Part shown: in pieces, positions 1-7,711 of the stretch
Layout: each line of letters starts with the position of its first letter
Position numbering within the stretch: position 1 is the first letter of the stretch
NCBI GenBank assembly: GCA_963922585.1
Contig: CAWUIK010000008.1
Location: forward strand, 1-54,817
DNA from: Parvicella sp963922585
GTDB lineage: Bacteria > Bacteroidota > Bacteroidia > Flavobacteriales_D > Parvicellaceae
Direction of reading: 5' to 3'
Length of the DNA stretch: 54,817 nt
Notes under the pieces: generated by a model
Seen by the model: the letters and a program-made list of their open reading frames with translations, nothing else
What the model was told of the DNA's origin: nothing
Database searches by the model: none
Made by a program: the position numbers and the translations under genes

Positions 1-37
1 AAAGGGTTGTGTTATTTATTTAATACAACCCTTTTTT
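1..37 (+). terminator. Rho-independent terminator
   Basis: Arms AAAGGGTTGT (1-10) and ACAACCCTTT (25-34) pair perfectly and are followed by a T run to position 37. It probably ends a gene lying before the window, and separates it from the fusion gene at 132. Confidence 0.75.
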
Positions 38-101
38 GTTTTTTAAAACATATTTGTCATTTTTTTCTTACTATCAAGCACTTTTTTGAACGGGAATCAA
101 T

Positions 102-109
102 TATCTTTG
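102..109 (+). promoter_or_regulatory. -7 box TATCTTTG
   Basis: Matches the Bacteroidota TAnnTTTG consensus 22 bases before the TTG start at 132. No convincing TTTG -33 box at the usual spacing. It supports the chosen start, because an earlier start would lie before the inferred transcript. Confidence 0.5.
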
Positions 110-131
110 TTTAACTAATATTTTAATCTGT

Positions 132-1370
132 TTGAAGAAAAATATCACAATAAGTTTAACGTTTTTAGGACTAATATTTTTGTTTCTAATTTTCTTAGGT
201 GTTGTTATCTTTTCTTTTGAAAAAGAAGAAGGACATATTTTTCTTAATGGAATTAATCATAAAATTTTTGATTTTATTGCTCCTTACGTAACATTAGTAG
301 GAGATGGCTTAATATCATTAATAGTAATATTATTAATATTTTTTTATAGAATTAAATATGGCATAATTGCTTTATTTGCTTTTATTATAACATCTTTGAT
401 AACTACTGTTTTGAAACTTTACGTTTTCCCAGATGTTCAAAGACCAATTTTAGAAATGTGGGAATATTTTCATAGTGAAGAAGCTCATAAAGTAATTCCC
501 ATAGATGAAATGAAATTAAGTAACTCTTTTCCTAGTGGACATACTACTTCAGCAATGAGTTTGTTTTGTGTTTTGACATTAATATTCAAAAAAAATATTT
601 TGGGAATATTATTTGGAATAATTGCAATTTCTGCTTCGTATTCTAGAGTATATCTTTCTCATCATTTTGCTGAAGATGTTTTTATGGGGACAATAATAGG
701 AGTAGCAGGAACATATTTAATATTTTTATTATTAGAAGATAAAATGAGTATTAGGTATGGTGAAGATAAAATTACTCTAAAACGGGTTTTTGATATAATC
801 TCTTCAATTATAATTTTAGTAATAGGCTTTCCTTTTTTTATATTAATAAGCCTTATAATATTGTTTACGAGTAAAGGAAGCATTTTTTTTATTCAAAATA
901 GAGTTGGTCTAAATAATCGAGAATTTAGACTATACAAATTTAGAACTATGAAAAAAGATTCTGAAAAGAGTGGACAAATCACTATAGGAGGTAAAGATTC
1001 AAGAATAACAAAAGTTGGGTATCTTCTGAGAAAGTTTAAACTTGATGAATTTCCACAATTGATTAATGTTATCAAAGGAGATATGAGTATTGTCGGTCCA
1101 AGACCTGAAGTAAGAAAATATGTAGATTTATATAATGAAGAACAAATGAATGTTCTGAAAGTGAAGCCTGGATTAACTGGTTATGCCTCAATTGAATATA
1201 TTGATGAAAATGAAATTTTAGGTAATGCTATAGATCCAGAGAAATCTTATGTGGAAGAGATTATGCCCACAAAACTTCAACTCAATTTGAAGTATATTCA
1301 AGAACAATCTTTTTGGCTTGATATGAAACTTGTTTTAAGGACAATCGGTAAAATATTCAGTTTGAAGTAA
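132..1370 (+). CDS. PAP2 phosphatase fused to a polyprenyl-phosphate sugar-1-phosphate transferase
   Basis: A 412-residue membrane protein with two enzyme domains. Residues 1-205 are a PAP2 lipid phosphatase with several membrane helices: R104-P105 of the first motif, PSGH at 134-137, and the third motif S171-R172...H178...D182 with exact SRx5Hx3D spacing. The first-motif lysine is K95, two residues further from RP than the usual Kx6RP. Residues 215-412 are a bacterial sugar transferase (monotopic PGT family): membrane hairpin 217-246, catalytic pair D305-E306 in LDEFPQL, and VGPRP at 321-325. Family knowledge suggests the first half removes a phosphate from undecaprenyl diphosphate and the second loads a sugar phosphate onto undecaprenyl phosphate. 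Coupling of the two is inference. The start is TTG; no ATG is available at this position, and the frame is continuous through the junction. Confidence 0.85.
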   Translation: MKKNITISLTFLGLIFLFLIFLGVVIFSFEKEEGHIFLNGINHKIFDFIAPYVTLVGDGLISLIVILLIFFYRIKYGIIALFAFIITSLITTVLKLYVFPDVQRPILEMWEYFHSEEAHKVIPIDEMKLSNSFPSGHTTSAMSLFCVLTLIFKKNILGILFGIIAISASYSRVYLSHHFAEDVFMGTIIGVAGTYLIFLLLEDKMSIRYGEDKITLKRVFDIISSIIILVIGFPFFILISLIILFTSKGSIFFIQNRVGLNNREFRLYKFRTMKKDSEKSGQITIGGKDSRITKVGYLLRKFKLDEFPQLINVIKGDMSIVGPRPEVRKYVDLYNEEQMNVLKVKPGLTGYASIEYIDENEILGNAIDPEKSYVEEIMPTKLQLNLKYIQEQSFWLDMKLVLRTIGKIFSLK

Positions 1371-1404
1371 CCTTTTTTAATGATTAACGTATTGTTTTAG
1401 TATC

Positions 1405-1416
1405 TGATTCGAATCA
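1405..1416. repeat. 12-bp perfect palindrome TGATTCGAATCA
   Basis: Lies in the 237-base gap between the fusion gene and the sigma-factor gene. It could be a binding site for a dimeric regulator. Nothing else recognisable is seen in this gap. Confidence 0.35.
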
Positions 1417-1607
1417 TAGTTTTGAGTTAGATAGCGTTTTATTTTACAGTAGAATGTAACGAAATACCTCAACATAGTTATACTTTCAAAAAAAGGTAAA
1501 ACTGAGACAAGACAAAATCCATTTTTTATTTACAAATGAAATATCAGTAGCAAAAGGATATTGAAATTGTATTTAAAAATAAAATGAAAAAGTAAGAAAT
1601 TCGCAAA

Positions 1608-2177
1608 ATGCAAGGAACCAGTAAGTATCATCAATCTAATGAGCAACTGCTTAGTGAAAACGAGATTATTGAGGCTGCAAAAAAGAATTCAAAAAGATTC
1701 GAGCCAATATATAAGAAGTATCACGAACAGATTTTCAGATATGTTTATCAGCGAATGGACGACAAAGAGCAAGCATTTGATGTGACTTCACAGGTTTTTT
1801 TGAAAGCTATTACTAAGTTGCATAAATACGAGTTTAAAGGAGTTCCTTTTTCATCTTGGCTTTACCGGATTGCAATGAGTGAAGTATACCAATTTTTGAA
1901 AGACAATAATGCACATAGAACTATTAATGTTGATACCATGGGATTATCAGAAATGATAGAAGAAATGGACGACAATGATAGAGACGAAGAAAAGCAAATG
2001 TTGATCAAAGTGATTGGAGAACTTCCAGAAGAAGAATTACAAATTATTGAAATGAGGTATTTTGAAAAGCGCTCTTATCGCGAAATCGGGGAAATTCTTG
2101 GCATTGCTGAGAACAATGCGAAAGTAAAGACTTTTCGAATTGTTGGAAAACTAAAAAAATCCTTCCAGCAAATGTAA
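1608..2177 (+). CDS. RNA polymerase sigma factor, ECF subfamily
   Basis: A 189-residue sigma-70 family protein of the extracytoplasmic-function type, which would direct RNA polymerase to a small regulon. Region 2 spans about residues 31-100, with the conserved FSSWLYRIA segment at 81-89. An acidic linker follows (116-128). Region 4 is about 132-186, with the helix-turn-helix YREIGEILGIAENNAKVKT. The next gene starts 15 bases downstream and encodes a single-pass membrane protein, the usual place for the matching anti-sigma factor. The signal it answers to is unknown. Confidence 0.9.
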   Translation: MQGTSKYHQSNEQLLSENEIIEAAKKNSKRFEPIYKKYHEQIFRYVYQRMDDKEQAFDVTSQVFLKAITKLHKYEFKGVPFSSWLYRIAMSEVYQFLKDNNAHRTINVDTMGLSEMIEEMDDNDRDEEKQMLIKVIGELPEEELQIIEMRYFEKRSYREIGEILGIAENNAKVKTFRIVGKLKKSFQQM

Positions 2178-2192
2178 AAGGAAAACCCAATT

Positions 2193-3896
2193 ATGAAAAA
2201 GAAAATTATTATTGATCGTGCCAAAATTGATGCTAAAGAAATAGCAATTCGTCAGGACTTTTCTAAAATTATCAATCAAATTCCCACTACGACATCATTG
2301 CCATTTTATCAAACAGGATGGTTTTACACAACTCTTGCTAGTGTTGCATTGATAGTTGTTTTGAGTTCAGTGATGCTTTATCAACCAAAAGGTAAAAAAC
2401 AAAACGAATTGCTTAGTGCTCATTCTGAGGAAGGAGCTGATTTAAAAGAGAAAGACACCTCTGAAAAAGATAAATTCCATTATGAAGAAGATGTTCCTTG
2501 TATCCATCCGCCTAGTTCTCAATTAGACGTGCCTTATACAATTTACAAAGTAAATGGAGCAAAAGGAGGAAAGATTACACATTCTACAGGAACAGAAATT
2601 CAAATTCCAAGTAACGCATTTCTGGATCAAAAAGGAAAAATTATAGAGAATGACATAGATATCCATTTTAGGGAAATCAATAATCCTGTGGATATAATGC
2701 TTTCAGGAATTCCTATGCATTATGATTCATCTAATTTTAAAAAAAATCTATTGTCTGAAGGGATGATAGAAATTTTGGGTTTTCACAAAGACGAACCTGT
2801 TATGATAAACGAAACAAAAAGTATAGCAATAACGCTGTCGTCTAAAAGCCAGAAAAATGATTTTAATGTATATTATTTAGATGAAAAAAATAAAAAATGG
2901 TATTATAAAGGAAAACCAAAATTGGTTTTATCAGATGTTCAAAGTTTAAGTAAAGCGAATGAAAATGCTAAAGATAATTCAACGTTAGCAACTATAGAAA
3001 AAGAAGTTTTAGTGGCGCAGAATTTATTCGAAACAGCCGTTAAAAACACTAAGGAATATAAAAAATTAGAACCTGAAAAACCTATTTCAAAAGGAAATAA
3101 GGATAGACAATTTGTGTTGGATGTGGATCCAAAAGAATTTCCTGAACTTTCCATATATAAAAACTTGATTTTTGAAGTTGAAAAAAATGACCCTAATTTT
3201 TCTCCTAGTGTTTACAATGAAAATTGGACAGATGTAAGTCTTTCAGAAAAAGAAAAGGGCAAAACCTATTACTTGACATTATTCAAGTCAGGTGCTAAAA
3301 AGACATTTTCTGTGTTCCCAGTTTTTAGTGGAGCAGACTTAGATATTGCTATGAATAATTTTAATAAGTCTTTTCAAAAGTATGAAAATGAATTGAATAA
3401 GAAAATTGAAAAGGAACAACTTGCAAAAGAAAATTATGAAAATCATTTAGCAAAGTGGGATAAAGCAAAAGACAAATCTATATCGAAATTTGAAGCGAGT
3501 TTGAATGATGGGAAGCCATCTATTTTAGCAAGAGTTTTGAATGCTACGAGTTTTGGAATTTGGAATATTGATAAATCTGTATCTTTTCCGATTGGAAATT
3601 CTGAAAAAGTTATTTTTAAAGATACAAAAGGCAATGAATTAGCCATAAATTTTGCACAACATTTTGAGAAAGGAAAAAATACCGTATTCACATATTATCC
3701 TGATGATTTTTTGTCTTTTGAATATAATGAAAATGAACAGAATACAATTATTGTATTTCTTGGAACGGGTAAAGTAGGAATTGTTAAGAATGAAACGCTG
3801 AGTATTAGCAATTCTCAAGAAATAAGAACAATTACTTTGCAAATTCAACCATTGAATGATGAATTGATAGCCGAACTTAGAAAAGAAACTTTATAA
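2193..3896 (+). CDS. Membrane-anchored protein, probable anti-sigma partner
   Basis: 567 residues. About 43 residues would lie in the cytoplasm, followed by one membrane helix at about 44-64 and a large extracytoplasmic part. Residues about 124-260 form a conserved-looking beta-rich domain with phrases such as GTEIQIPSNAFLD and LSGIPMHYD, a pattern I associate with uncharacterised Bacteroidota surface proteins. A lysine/glutamate-rich, probably coiled segment follows around 390-450. Position directly after an ECF sigma gene, a short cytoplasmic tail and one membrane helix suggest that it holds the sigma factor and senses the periplasm. That role is inferred from context, since no named anti-sigma domain (FecR, zinc-finger) is visible. 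Its stop overlaps the next start by one base. Confidence 0.7.
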   Translation: MKKKIIIDRAKIDAKEIAIRQDFSKIINQIPTTTSLPFYQTGWFYTTLASVALIVVLSSVMLYQPKGKKQNELLSAHSEEGADLKEKDTSEKDKFHYEEDVPCIHPPSSQLDVPYTIYKVNGAKGGKITHSTGTEIQIPSNAFLDQKGKIIENDIDIHFREINNPVDIMLSGIPMHYDSSNFKKNLLSEGMIEILGFHKDEPVMINETKSIAITLSSKSQKNDFNVYYLDEKNKKWYYKGKPKLVLSDVQSLSKANENAKDNSTLATIEKEVLVAQNLFETAVKNTKEYKKLEPEKPISKGNKDRQFVLDVDPKEFPELSIYKNLIFEVEKNDPNFSPSVYNENWTDVSLSEKEKGKTYYLTLFKSGAKKTFSVFPVFSGADLDIAMNNFNKSFQKYENELNKKIEKEQLAKENYENHLAKWDKAKDKSISKFEASLNDGKPSILARVLNATSFGIWNIDKSVSFPIGNSEKVIFKDTKGNELAINFAQHFEKGKNTVFTYYPDDFLSFEYNENEQNTIIVFLGTGKVGIVKNETLSISNSQEIRTITLQIQPLNDELIAELRKETL

Positions 3897-4399
3897 TGAT
3901 TTTTGAAAAATTGAAATATCGATTAGTCGTATTCATTTGCATTTTTTTCGGAACAGTTAATTTGTTATCTAGTTATGCTCAAAATGTAATTTCGGTAAGA
4001 AAAGAAGAGAAAAAAGAGGTTGTTTCGTTCAAAGGGATTTATTATTCAGCACCATATACATTATCCACGGGAGTGCCTGGTGAACCCCCTTCAGATTTTC
4101 AAAGAATGTATGTTTATATAGATGAATATAATAGAATTTATGTTTTTCATTCTAATAAGAAAGTTTCCAAAGTTGTGGAGAAGTTCTTAAAGAATCCTAA
4201 TAAAATGACAGAGGAAATCGGCACTATTGAGTTTGTTGAAGCAGACATATATATAGAGACAAAAACATATTCAAATTCTTCTGTTTTGTATAGATATGCT
4301 GGATATATTGATACTTCTAATACATTTTATTTAGAGTATAAAGCAAAATTTGGTCGAAAAGCTTCGTTGAATTTATTGTTTCATAAATTTATCAATTAA
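3896..4399 (+). CDS. Hypothetical secreted protein of the sigma-factor operon
   Basis: 167 residues starting with a signal peptide (hydrophobic stretch about 11-27) and a likely signal peptidase I site near SYAQ-N at 26-30. The mature part is soluble and beta-rich by appearance, with no recognised domain. The ATG shares one base with the stop of the preceding gene (TAATG), so the two are translationally coupled and belong to the ECF sigma operon. It could be a periplasmic co-sensor or an effector of the same module; function unknown. Confidence 0.7.
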   Translation: MIFEKLKYRLVVFICIFFGTVNLLSSYAQNVISVRKEEKKEVVSFKGIYYSAPYTLSTGVPGEPPSDFQRMYVYIDEYNRIYVFHSNKKVSKVVEKFLKNPNKMTEEIGTIEFVEADIYIETKTYSNSSVLYRYAGYIDTSNTFYLEYKAKFGRKASLNLLFHKFIN

Positions 4400-4424
4400 A
4401 ATTATTCGCATTTAATTAATTCAT

Positions 4425-4432
4425 TATCTTCG
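4425..4432 (+). promoter_or_regulatory. -7 box TATCTTCG at the cyclase start
   Basis: A TAnnTTcG variant of the Bacteroidota -7 box. It lies five bases before the ATG at 4438 and overlaps the upstream GTG at 4432. If used, transcription would start at or next to the ATG. Confidence 0.4.
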
Positions 4433-4437
4433 TGATT

Positions 4438-5208
4438 ATGATTGCTATAATTCATCATTCTTCGGGAGATTTTAAAATTGATTTTTCTCAGCCAATAGAT
4501 ATTTCTATTCACACGAGTGATGATAAGACTTGTTCTAAGGCTTGGTACGTAGATGCTATTGACATTTCTCCAGTAATGACAGATCAGTTTACAGGAAGTG
4601 TTGCTAAAGGAGGAACTGTTAATTTTAGAAATATTTTTTTCAATCCACATGGAAATACTACGCATACCGAATGTGTAGGGCATATTTCAGAAGAAGTTTA
4701 TAATTTACAAGAGACATTAAAAAACTATTTTTTTAAAGCACAATTGATTACTGTAACGCCCGAAAAACATTCGGGAATGGAATCTGAGTGGCGAAAAATT
4801 GGTGATGAGATTATTACTTTAGATCAAATAGAAGGTAAAATTGAAAACTATGTAGATGCATTAATTATAAGAACACTTCCAAATACTATTGAAAAAACAA
4901 AAATGCAGTGGTCATCTACCAATTGGCCATATATGGATGCGCCTGTGGCTCGCTATTTAGCAAAAATTGGAATCAAACATTTGCTTATTGATTTACCTTC
5001 TGTGGATAGAGAGTTTGATGGTGGAAAAATGTTGTCTCATAGAGCATTTTGGCAATTCCCAGAAGCAACAAGATTTGACGCTACTATTTCTGAAATGATT
5101 TTTGTAAACAACGACATTGAAGATGGGATTTATTTTTTAAGTCTTCAGCCAGCAAGTTTTGTAAATGATGCATCACCTTGCAAACCCGTTTTGTACAAAC
5201 CTATTTGA
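4438..5208 (+). CDS. Cyclase family protein (kynurenine formamidase-like)
   Basis: About 256 residues of the metal-dependent cyclase/arylformamidase family, hydrolases related to KynB. The metal-site signature appears as HGNTTHTE (about residues 71-78), with a second conserved segment LLIDLPSVDRE and a late HRAFW that fits the family histidine. Glutamate stands where HGTHxD enzymes carry aspartate. The substrate cannot be told: no kynurenine-pathway genes are nearby. An in-frame GTG two codons earlier (4432) lies inside the putative -7 box, so I prefer the ATG at 4438. The gene is separate from the preceding sigma operon. Confidence 0.8.
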   Translation: MIAIIHHSSGDFKIDFSQPIDISIHTSDDKTCSKAWYVDAIDISPVMTDQFTGSVAKGGTVNFRNIFFNPHGNTTHTECVGHISEEVYNLQETLKNYFFKAQLITVTPEKHSGMESEWRKIGDEIITLDQIEGKIENYVDALIIRTLPNTIEKTKMQWSSTNWPYMDAPVARYLAKIGIKHLLIDLPSVDREFDGGKMLSHRAFWQFPEATRFDATISEMIFVNNDIEDGIYFLSLQPASFVNDASPCKPVLYKPI

Positions 5209-5211
5209 ATA

Positions 5212-5249
5212 AAAATACTTTCTCAACTGAAGTTGAAATAAAGTATTTT
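5212..5249 (+). terminator. Nested hairpin after the cyclase gene
   Basis: Outer arms AAAATACTTT (5212-5221) and AAAGTATTTT (5240-5249) enclose an inner stem TCAAC (5223-5227) / GTTGA (5232-5236) with loop TGAA. There is no long T tail, so termination is likely but weak; it could instead stabilise the transcript end. Confidence 0.45.
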
Positions 5250-5276
5250 AAAGATGACTAATTAAATACTAAGACT

Positions 5277-5525
5277 ATGAAGAAATACTTAATACACTTT
5301 AAGAGAAATGATATTATGGTTTTTACGCCAGATATTTTGAGAAGAGAACAAGAAAGACTTCAAGATTTGATGAGAGAGCAAATTTTGATAAGAGTGAATA
5401 TGAGTAGAACGATGGACAATATTTGGCTTGAGTTTCATATTAAAAGCAGAGAAGAATTGGTGGAAATAGTCAAGACTTTGCCTATGTGTAAAAATTTGTT
5501 TTTTGAGATATACGAGATTATATAG
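5277..5525 (+). CDS. Small protein, muconolactone-isomerase-like fold
   Basis: 82 residues. The pattern of an N-terminal strand (KKYLIHFKRN), a long charged helix (IL at 21 through about 38), a strand with a central tryptophan (WLEF) and the ending LPMCKNLFFEIYEI resembles the dimeric ferredoxin-like fold of muconolactone isomerase/YCII-type proteins. This is a fold-level guess; enzymatic activity is not implied. It follows the cyclase gene on the same strand after a hairpin. Confidence 0.55.
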   Translation: MKKYLIHFKRNDIMVFTPDILRREQERLQDLMREQILIRVNMSRTMDNIWLEFHIKSREELVEIVKTLPMCKNLFFEIYEII

Positions 5526-5527
5526 AT

Positions 5528-6085
<558 letters not shown>

Positions 6086-6129
6086 TTTCTTTATTTATAT
6101 AGTTATTTTATTTATAACAAAATTTAGAC

Positions 6130-6642
6130 CTATTTGTTTACTTTGCTTTTATATATAGGAACATTAGAACACGCCTCTCCAAACATCAATGACTTAACTA
6201 CAGGCAACAATTTTTGAGTTAGTAAAACATAAGCATTGGAGGAAACTTCTTTTTCGCTACAGCCTTTTACTAGCACTCTTGCATCTTTAAAAGTAGAAAG
6301 ATCTAAGTTGTTAATTTGTATTGTAATAAAAGCATCAAATAATTGTCTTTCAGAACCTAATGACACAAATTTAGCAATTCCAGAAAGATTTTTTACCAGC
6401 ATCATATAAGCCCAATTGGGAACGATGGCATCTCCAGAGCAAGTAATGTGAACCAGTGCATTTTCGTACTGGGTCCAATTATGATTTCCCAGATGTTCTT
6501 TAAATTTTTTTTCTTTTACGACTAATCCTTGCCAAAGCCAATTGGAGATGTCGATTTCTTTCACTGTTTCTTTGGAAATAAGAGATTCAAGGTCGAAATT
6601 GACCAATCCAGAACTCGCTACTTTATTTACAATGGTTTCCAT
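6130..6642 (-). CDS. DUF2480 family protein
   Basis: 170 residues resembling DUF2480, an uncharacterised cytoplasmic family largely confined to Bacteroidota. Recognisable features are the N-terminal IVNKVASSGLVNFDLE, the WLWQGLVVKEKKFKEHL block and the C-terminal VVKSLMFGEACSNVPIYK. It begins 15 bases after the MIP18-type gene, so both are co-transcribed. In many Bacteroidota this family is found beside SUF iron-sulfur assembly genes, which hints at a link with iron-sulfur proteins; no direct evidence is in the sequence. Confidence 0.85.
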   Translation of the reverse strand: METIVNKVASSGLVNFDLESLISKETVKEIDISNWLWQGLVVKEKKFKEHLGNHNWTQYENALVHITCSGDAIVPNWAYMMLVKNLSGIAKFVSLGSERQLFDAFITIQINNLDLSTFKDARVLVKGCSEKEVSSNAYVLLTQKLLPVVKSLMFGEACSNVPIYKSKVNK

Positions 6643-6657
6643 GCTATAATACGTAAT

Positions 6658-7008
6658 TTATAAAAATCCCAATTCAAGTTTTGCTTCTTCGCTCATAAAC
6701 TCTTGTGTCCAAGGTGGATCGAAGACAATTTGCACGTCAGATGATTTAACACCATGCACTAAGCCTGCTTTTTCTTTAACCTCTGCTGGCATAGATTCAG
6801 CAACTGGGCAGTTAGGAGAAGTCAAAGTCATTTCAATTTTCACATTAAATTCATCATCCACTTTAATTTCATAAATCAGTCCCAATTCGAAAATATCAAC
6901 TGGAATTTCTGGATCATAAATCGTTTTTAGGATATTGATGATTTTATTTTGAATTGTTTTTTTTGCCTCCTCTTTGTCTATTTCAAATATATCTTTTTCT
7001 TCTTCCAT
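6658..7008 (-). CDS. MIP18/DUF59 family protein, SUF-associated iron-sulfur assembly factor
   Basis: 116 residues of the MIP18 (DUF59) family, small factors that help mature iron-sulfur proteins (relatives of SufT, PaaD and eukaryotic CIA2). Typical landmarks are YDPEIPVDIFELGLIY, the TSPNCPVAESMP segment with the conserved family cysteine, and VFDPPWTQEFMSEEAK near the end. The following gene is DUF2480, the usual partner in SUF clusters of this phylum, though no sufBCDS genes lie in this window. A -7 box at 7036-7043 supports the ATG at 7008. Confidence 0.88.
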   Translation of the reverse strand: MEEEKDIFEIDKEEAKKTIQNKIINILKTIYDPEIPVDIFELGLIYEIKVDDEFNVKIEMTLTSPNCPVAESMPAEVKEKAGLVHGVKSSDVQIVFDPPWTQEFMSEEAKLELGFL

Positions 7009-7035
7009 TTTTTCTTATTTAGAATAAATCTAAAG

Positions 7036-7043
7036 CAAAATTA
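7036..7043 (-). promoter_or_regulatory. -7 box TAATTTTG for the MIP18/DUF2480 pair
   Basis: Exact TAnnTTTG on the minus strand, 27 bases before the ATG ending at 7008. Confidence 0.5.
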
Positions 7044-7597
7044 GTATATAAAATTGAGAAATACACCAAAAACTTAACTACATCATAGTTAATTTAAATT
7101 TTAAGGGTTTTTTATTCATTTTAAATTAATATTAGAATTAAAATTTATGTTGATAAACTTATTTTCATCATTCAAAATAAAACTAATCAAAAAATAATAG
7201 TGTATATTTTTAAAATTATATTCTGTGTTTAAAAATTGATTACCAATAATCTTTTATTTTTTACAGAAATAGCTACGATTTATTGTTGTTAACAATGGTG
7301 TTTTGAAAATGAAAAAGACTTAATGTTTATTTAATCTTATCTATCTGTAAATTAGCAATGTGTAACGAATACGTTGGTGTTTTTATTGAAAATATTTTAC
7401 TGATTTTGTTGCAAAAAGTTCTTTCTCTTGAATACCAAAGCTTTAAGCTACTTATCAAAAGAGCGTGTTGAAAACTATAAGAAATGTGGACTAATTTTAC
7501 TTGTTTGTAGTCGGATTTTTTTTGAATTTTGTCTCCTCGAAATCGGGAAAAATTTCTTTCCTGTTTAGATTAAAATTTGTGGTAAAAAATAGAGCAA

Positions 7598-7619
7598 ACG
7601 CAAAAACACCAATTTGCGT
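7598..7619 (+). repeat. Hairpin before nrdB
   Basis: Arms ACGCAAA (7598-7604) and TTTGCGT (7613-7619) pair perfectly; the loop AACACCAA repeats in inverse orientation the motif at 7374-7381. It could be an operator or a leader RNA structure. Confidence 0.45.
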
Positions 7620-7711
7620 AATGGAATTTTTTTCCTCTTTATTTTAAGTGAAAGTGTTAAAAGAAGATAAATTAAAGAGATTAAGTTAAATATATTAAAA
7701 ACAGAAGAAGC

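Larger units (their letters stand above)
7009..7711. promoter_or_regulatory. 703-base intergenic leader upstream of nrdB
   Basis: No gene-like reading frame is seen. The segment TGGTGTTTT occurs near 7296 and again in TTGGTGTTTTT at 7374-7384, and its reverse complement AAAAACACCAA occurs at 7602-7612. A hairpin (7598-7619) carries that last copy in its loop, and a palindrome TTGTTAACAA lies at 7286-7295. The region probably holds the promoter and operators of the ribonucleotide reductase genes; I could not place a -7 box with confidence. Confidence 0.45.

Noticed and set aside
4402..4683. Minus-strand frame of 93 codons
   Set aside because: Lies opposite the start of the cyclase gene, which has clear family motifs.
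7286..7295. Palindrome TTGTTAACAA as an operator
   Set aside because: Ten AT-rich bases of symmetry are expected by chance in this region; listed only as part of the leader.
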